A DNA stretch of 64,000 bases from Pelodera strongyloides (taxonomy: Eukaryota > Nematoda > Chromadorea > Rhabditida > Rhabditidae), in the NCBI GenBank assembly GCA_036852015.1, contig JAANDG010000049.1, forward strand, positions 186,001 through 250,000, in the 5' to 3' direction. A program made the translations under genes and the position numbers. This document shows, piece after piece, positions 58,243 through 64,000 of this stretch. How positions within the stretch are numbered: the stretch's first letter is position 1; every line of letters begins with the position of its first letter. Under the pieces are notes generated by a model. It did not search any database, was not told the DNA's origin, and saw only the letters and a list, made by a program, of their open reading frames with translations.

Positions 58243-58530
58243 GTTGGGAAAAGTTTGAAGAATTCCGGAAAAAGTTGGTTCAAGATGGACATCGGAAACG
58301 TAAATTTTACTTACTGGAAAAGTTCATGCACCGTAATGGAAAAGCGCTGTTTTTCCGCTATATAGCCCCAACCGTCTGTGTCAACTTCGAACGGGCGATC
58401 CATTCTTGGATCCGGCAGTGTTAAAATTAATATCCCACAACGATTCCAATACTGTAGATTTTGATTTTTCTGCATGTTTTTCCGTCCAACTTGAACCAAC
58501 TTTTTCCGGAATTCTTCAACTTTTTCCCAT
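58243..58530. repeat. Inverted repeat with 40 bp arms
   Basis: GGGAAAAGTTTGAAGAATTC and CGGAAAAAGTTGGTTCAAG (58246-58285) are mirrored by CTTGAACCAACTTTTTCCGG and AATTCTTCAACTTTTTCCC at 58490-58529, about 200 bp apart. It could be the ends of a short element. Confidence 0.7.
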
Positions 58531-61288
58531 CTGTTATTTAATTTTTGATTATCATCGTTATCGTTAGCATATCGATACTTCTCTGCAAAAAAAGTGCTAC
58601 ATGAAACATGACTACATGACACTTTGATTCTAATGAAATTTTAACAAAAGTAAAGAAGACTCTCGGAAGGGGGCAATCTGTTAGCATCGATATTTTAATC
58701 GCGAAAAAAAACGAAATTCACAAAAGTATCAATATTTGAATAAATCTATCAAGTTGTACGGGTTTTGGAAAATGGTGAATGAAGAAATCCGCCTTTAGAT
58801 TTGTATCTCCAAAATTAGTTCGAATTCACACACCACCCGCAGAGCCATAAAAGGTGGTCGGAAATAGAAAGGGGATATTGATAGTCCTTCAGTCTCACAA
58901 CGCTTACTAAAGAGAGCGAGAAAAGGTCAAATAGCAAATATATTCTGGAAAAAAAAACTCGGGGATCGAATATGATATGATTTTACAAAATAAACAGATA
59001 AGTACGACTGTATGTAAAAAATAAGGAGGAGGAACATAATACGCAAGGTTAGTCCATACGCGAGAACTGGAACGTATGTACCACCACAGTCCACCTACGT
59101 GCTACTACTAATCGATATGATGTCGTACTGCATTTCATAAATAACTTACTCTTCTATATGCAAATCCTGGTATGCATAAACAATCTCACACAATAGAGAC
59201 CAGCATTTTGGTGTCAGTGTAGATATGCATTGAAAAAATAGAGATGCACGGAGCAACAATAAGCAAAAATTGGAAAACGCAAACCTTAAGTAATATGAAC
59301 CGGTGAATGTCGCGAGATCACTCTTGATTCGAGTTCACACAAAGAAAGAACGTCGTGCGGCAAAAGGTGATTTTGAGAGAAAAACACGCGAAATATCTGA
59401 GACATCTTCCGTGAGGCGTCGATTACAAGGTCAGATAAGGTGGGAAAAGTTTTAAAAAATCTATTGATCTAACGCCGATCAATCAGGGACTGAATAACGA
59501 TCAATAAATAACCTGGCCCTGATCAATCGATAAATGTCAGAGTTTTTTTTTACTAATTTTACTACACGTAAACATTCGCGCCGTTGTGCGTATAAGCTGG
59601 GATAGCTACGAACAATAGCATTGAGTAATCAATAAATCAATAAATCCAGGAAATACCCCTTGTGTATCTTCCAAAAGGAGGGTAACGTCCCTTGAAAGTG
59701 ACAATAAACGGGGAAACGATTAGAGGGGACGAACTCGCGGACGCCTTTGTAAATTCACCTTGGAATCCGTCTAACCCCCTGCCGACTCGGCACAAACGGG
59801 TTTGTCTTACCAACGCTTACCAACAGAAACGGACAAAATTTGAATACTGAAAGGTAGATGACCTTGGCAGAATGCCAATTTTGAATTGTCTGGTAGAGAG
59901 GGAATAAGGCATGGTAGCTGTAAGGAACTTGTAGAAGGAATACGGAATGTCCAAGGGAAGCGATAATGATTGAGGAACTATGCCTATGGGTTATGGAGGC
60001 TCCCCAGGTAAGCACATAATAACCCCAATAACCAATAGCTCTATGAAAATAATTCAAAATTAGTGACACCGGAGTGATACCTGCTAATTTGTTATTGGTT
60101 CTACCGTCGTGAGTTAGATTCGAACTCGGGTTAGGTGAGTGAACACTAAACAGTTTGGAGTAGCCTACTTGACTACAGTGAGTGGTTCTACTCTAGAAAC
60201 ACTCTCTCTCGATGGGAATCAATAAAAGAAATTGTTTTGTTCTACTTTAGCATGAGAACACGAGAACTGGAATTGGGAGTGAAAGTTACGGGGGCAAATA
60301 GTAACTCTTTGAAGGGACATTCTACAAACGCTAGTCCTCAAGGTTCACTTTTCTAAAGGTCTAAAGGCTAGTGAACCTTAGAGTTCCTTAGAGTTACTTT
60401 CAAATAATAAAATATTCGCAATTTTGTAAAAATAAACATTCAAGTCTACAAGTCCAGTAAAATAACATCTGACGTTGAAAAAACTGCTCAACCATATAAT
60501 AAAACAAACAACAATGGCGTAACTACGCAGTAGAACCCAATGAATTTTAGTAATAAGGGAGAATGTCTTATGATCGATATTAGCTTTTCTATGTTGACTT
60601 TAGTACTTTAGTCGATATTGGTTGTGAGCAGGTTGTTGTGGTGCGTCGATTGTATTGTTATGTATTGAATAAATCGGACCGGTCCTCGTCCCCTTGTACC
60701 GCGGACGCGGAACGGAACGCCTTCGGGCAGAACACACTTACAACAATGTGCGGGAGCGTACTATTTACGAACAGAGCAAGAGATGTGAGGAGTATAGTAA
60801 CATTCAATTGATTCCGTATTTCGATACGTCATCGACTCTGATGAAAAAAATTGTATTCAATTTATTATTTGAAGTTTGCGCGTGTATTTACTTTGTTCAA
60901 TTTTTCGTTGATTTAAATATACAGTGCTGCAGCTGCTTCTCTTCAAGGCCTAACACAAGACGGCTTAATTCAAAACGTTAATGTCCAACTCGGACAGATG
61001 TCAACCGGACTATCGCGTACTCTGCCGGATGCACCACGACACGCTTCATTGCACAGTGACACTGTTGAGTGCAGACAGACACATGTTCACGGATGATTAT
61101 ATGCAAATATAGGAGGGAAGGGGGAGTGAGATCCCTAATGGATTTTGTGCGACAAACAGGCTTTGAATTTTTGAATTTTTTGAATAATTGTGCAATTTTT
61201 AGTTGAGGGACACTTCAGCATAATCAACGTAACTATTGTAGAAGCGTAAAGGATAGATTTCTGAACGCTGTTCAAAGAAAGCCCATGT

Positions 61289-61456
61289 TTAAAGCGAAAT
61301 ACCGGCCGGTTTTTGAAACGCATCGAGTACAGCATATGCAAATGAATATAAATTAGAATAAAAATCGAGCTAAATTCGAGCAAATTAGCATAATAAATAC
61401 GTAAGAGTTCAGCTGTAGACGATGCGTTTCAAAAACCTGCCGGCATTTCGCTTTAA
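61289..61456. mobile_element. TTAA short inverted-repeat element, best-preserved copy of its family
   Basis: TTAAAGCGAAATACCGGCCG and GTTTTTGAAACGCATCGAGT at the left; GATGCGTTTCAAAAACC and GCCGGCATTTCGCTTTAA at the right; centre with ATGCAAATGAATATAAATTA. Confidence 0.9.
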
Positions 61457-62246
61457 ATAATTGAGGGTCTAGATATGTGGGTTTGCTGCGAACGTGTTCC
61501 TCTTGTAATTGCGGTCGTGGGAAAAAAAGTGTTCCAGCAACGGTCAAATTATTTTGAATATTTGAATATTTATATTTGAATATTTATTATACTCATTAAA
61601 AGAGCGCAACGCCGTGAGAGACGATGAAAAGAAAAAATCAAAGTAGATAATATAGATACTTGGAAATAATTCCACCAACAGTATATGTATATAGATGTAA
61701 ATCCACAAGAGTTCACAAAGAAAATGTTGAATGCGAAACAAAGAATTTGGTCCCACATACACAGCCAACCCGTATTTTGTTTTTAGTTTAATTTAGCCAC
61801 GTTACCTCAACAAAAGAACTAGGTGTTCACGTTCTCAACAAACCTAAACGTGCAACACATAAAAGTACACAACCACAGTAATCAACAAGCAAATACGTTC
61901 TCAGGGCCATCACACAAGTGAAGTAGGGGCCTAGCATCGTCACTACCCTCCACCCGCAGGAGTCCGCATGCGCTACGTAGCTAAACAACTTATAAATGTA
62001 TAATAAAAGGGTTAACTGTTTATGTAGAACCTCCTTCTGATTATTCTTCAAGAGTGTAACGTATAAGCCCGTATATGCTTGAGCATACATGCACATGGTG
62101 CTGCATTAGTGAATTGGTGTCTTTGAAAAGGCAAGTGAATATAAATGGAAAGAAAAGAAAGAATTATGATTTATCCCGTTGTTGCCGATAGTCGCTCCAG
62201 CATGCTGTAAATTCCACTAATTGATAGTCAGCGTATTCTAAATGAA

Positions 62247-64000
62247 TCAACGGTTAACAGAGATAAGGTTTTCCATTTTTTCAACTCCGAAACATTCAAG
62301 GATATCTATTGCCTTCAGCTTTTTCTTAAAGACATGAGAATTTTGCGACACTAGCGCGTCTAGCGGAAAATTTGCATTTGAAAGCCACCTCGCCGTTCTT
62401 ATAAAGAAAGAGTGAAATTTGACATTTTTGCGACTGAATTCAATACTCAGATTAAAGTAGCTTGATCTGCTCATTGGCCTCCACGCATAGTATTTACTAC
62501 TGTCTATATCCACCTCGCGCTTTATGACTTTGAAAGATGTAATGAGATCTTTTTGAATGCGCCGTTCTTGTAAACTTTTTAGACCCAATATCTTGAGCCG
62601 TTCAGAGTATTTCGGAATAATAATACCTGGTTTTGCACATTTTTTGAAAATGATCCACGTAATTGTAGCCTGTACATCTTCCAGTTGCTTTATATGGATC
62701 GATAAGTATGGATTCCAAACACATGGGGCAAATTCGAGGATAGGTAGAACCCATACATTGTAAGCCTTTATGAGAAGACGGGGGTCTCTTAGTTGGAGTG
62801 TACTATTTATACCATAGAAGCAGCGGAGTGCCTTAGTTGTGGTAATGGAGATATGTTCAGAAAAGGACAAGACAAGGACTCGTCAAATATTACGCCTAAG
62901 TCACGCGCCGAATTTTTGGATTTCACAAGCTGGCCTTGTATGCTATAAAAATTGTGAGGGTTGTTTCGACCAATATGTAAGGAAGCACATTTAAGAGGCG
63001 CAATTTTCAATTGCCATTTTACGCAGTATTCTTCTAATTTACGCAGGCATAAATCAAGTTCATCAACCAACGATGAAGAGGTATTAGAGTATCGTAGAAA
63101 AAGTTTTACGTCATCAGCAAAAATAGAAACCTTGACGTTAGGACAACAAGCTAAACATTTGGGTAAGTCAGAAAGATACAATATAAATAGAGTTGGACTT
63201 AGGACTCCTCCCTGAGGAACACCAGAAGGTGCGGGATATTCATCCGAAAGCACATCATCTACTTTTACACGAAAAGTTCTGTTCTCTAAGTAGGATTGAA
63301 TCCAATGCACAAGTTGGGTTGGTAGGCCAAGAGATTGGATCTTATAAATCAACTTTTCATGACTCACAGAATCAAACGCTTTAGCTAAATCGATGTATAT
63401 GACATCTACATAGCCTCCGTCATCAATTTGTTGCACATACATATGTTGACATTCTAAGAGCTGGAGATCGAGACTTTTCCCTTTTACGAAACCGTACTGC
63501 TCAGGTGGAAGAATATTAAGCCTTTTCATCCATTTTTGAAGTTCTCTCAATACAAACTTTTCGAGACATTTGCTAGTGGAAGGTAATATAGTAATTGGTC
63601 TGTAGTCAACGGGTAGCGTGGGGTTTTTTGTTTTTGGAATCGGTGTGACAAGCCCTTGTTTCCAAACACTAGGAACTACACCTTGCTCAACAGATAGATT
63701 AAATATATAGGACAATGGTTCTGCTAATTGTTGGCGGCACTTTTTGAGGAATAATTGAGGAATTTTATCAGAAGTATCAGATAAGGAGAATTTGAGATTG
63801 CTGAGTTCCTTTTCTACCTCATATGGTAAAAGGGTTCTCATTAAACAATGTTGAAACCTCGTATTTGTTTCTATAACTGTAGGAAAGTTTCCGTTATCAT
63901 GGGTAAAAACAGACAAAAATTGTTTCGAAAGCAATTCAGATTTTTCTTTTTTACCATAAGCCATAGAATTGTTATTCGAATCATAAATTGCTGCCATAGA
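62247..64000 (-). pseudogene. Non-LTR retrotransposon reverse transcriptase, frameshifted, running off the right edge
   Basis: Two minus-strand frames (63997-62807 and 62870-62247) together cover an RT domain and its C-terminal region. Visible RT motifs: PVDYRPITILPS, YIDLAKAFDSVSH (motif A), PSGVPQGGVLSPTLF (motif B) and SIFADDVKLF (motif C, the catalytic Asp pair). These, with RDLGVIFDE after the palm, are typical of CR1/jockey-like elements. Near 62872 a 5 bp tandem duplication (CTTGT twice) shifts the frame. The rest, including any endonuclease part, lies beyond the window. The other frame is otherwise open to a stop at 62247, so the damage looks young. Confidence 0.9.

Larger units (their letters stand above)
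56701..62246. other. 5.5 kb intergenic region upstream of the short claudin-like gene
   Basis: No gene recognised. It contains a purine-rich stretch at 57770-57960, an inverted repeat at 58243-58530, a tRNA-like remnant near 60100-60165 and a short transposon at 61289-61456. Open frames such as 58311-58622 (minus) and 59755-60069 (minus) lack splice or family support. Confidence 0.45.

Noticed and set aside
58311..58622. 103-codon minus-strand frame
   Set aside because: It overlaps an inverted repeat and has no acceptor, start context or recognisable motif.
1..64000. CRISPR arrays, bacterial operons, rRNA genes
   Set aside because: None seen; the repeats are transposon termini or minisatellites, and the gene structure is eukaryotic.

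Overview
The window looks like a rhabditid nematode chromosome, most likely a Caenorhabditis species. Genes are split into many small exons with TTTTCAG-type acceptors. Several first exons sit directly behind an acceptor and so look trans-spliced. Nematode-restricted families are present (SXP/RAL-2, a levamisole-type acetylcholine receptor subunit), and introns and intergenic DNA are full of short inverted-repeat elements. I assembled exons by hand: for each full-length gene the splice phases close and give one continuous frame.

Layout, left to right. 0-5 kb: two related plus-strand genes for small cysteine-rich proteins, the first cut by the window edge. 5.1-8.5 kb: two uncertain coding fragments and a 2.7 kb fold-back element with a GC-rich minisatellite core. 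9-14.4 kb: a 13-exon plus-strand gene for an unrecognised 507-residue low-complexity and coiled-coil protein. 15.8-18.6 kb: a minus-strand Rap/Ras-like small GTPase whose nucleotide-binding motifs are heavily altered. 21-28.7 kb: a 16-exon non-alpha nicotinic receptor subunit whose introns carry at least four short transposons. 29.6-36.1 kb: a secreted SXP/RAL-2 protein with a 4.7 kb intron stuffed with palindromes. 36.9-46.7 kb and 52.3-56.7 kb: two minus-strand paralogues of a four-pass claudin/stargazin-like membrane protein (741 and 307 residues), both ending in a predicted class I PDZ ligand. The first carries a Ty3-type LTR retrotransposon with apparently identical LTRs 18 bp from one of its 3' splice sites. 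62.2-64 kb: a frameshifted non-LTR retrotransposon running off the right edge.

No operon is evident; the genes alternate in strand and are kilobases apart. The receptor subunit and the claudin/stargazin-like proteins are all membrane proteins of types that act in excitable cells or at junctions, but that they work together is only a guess. The clearest novelty candidates are the degenerate GTPase, the long-tailed claudin-like protein (GC-AG introns, a duplicated splice acceptor, a fresh retroelement), and the two large palindromic elements that could make long hairpin RNA.
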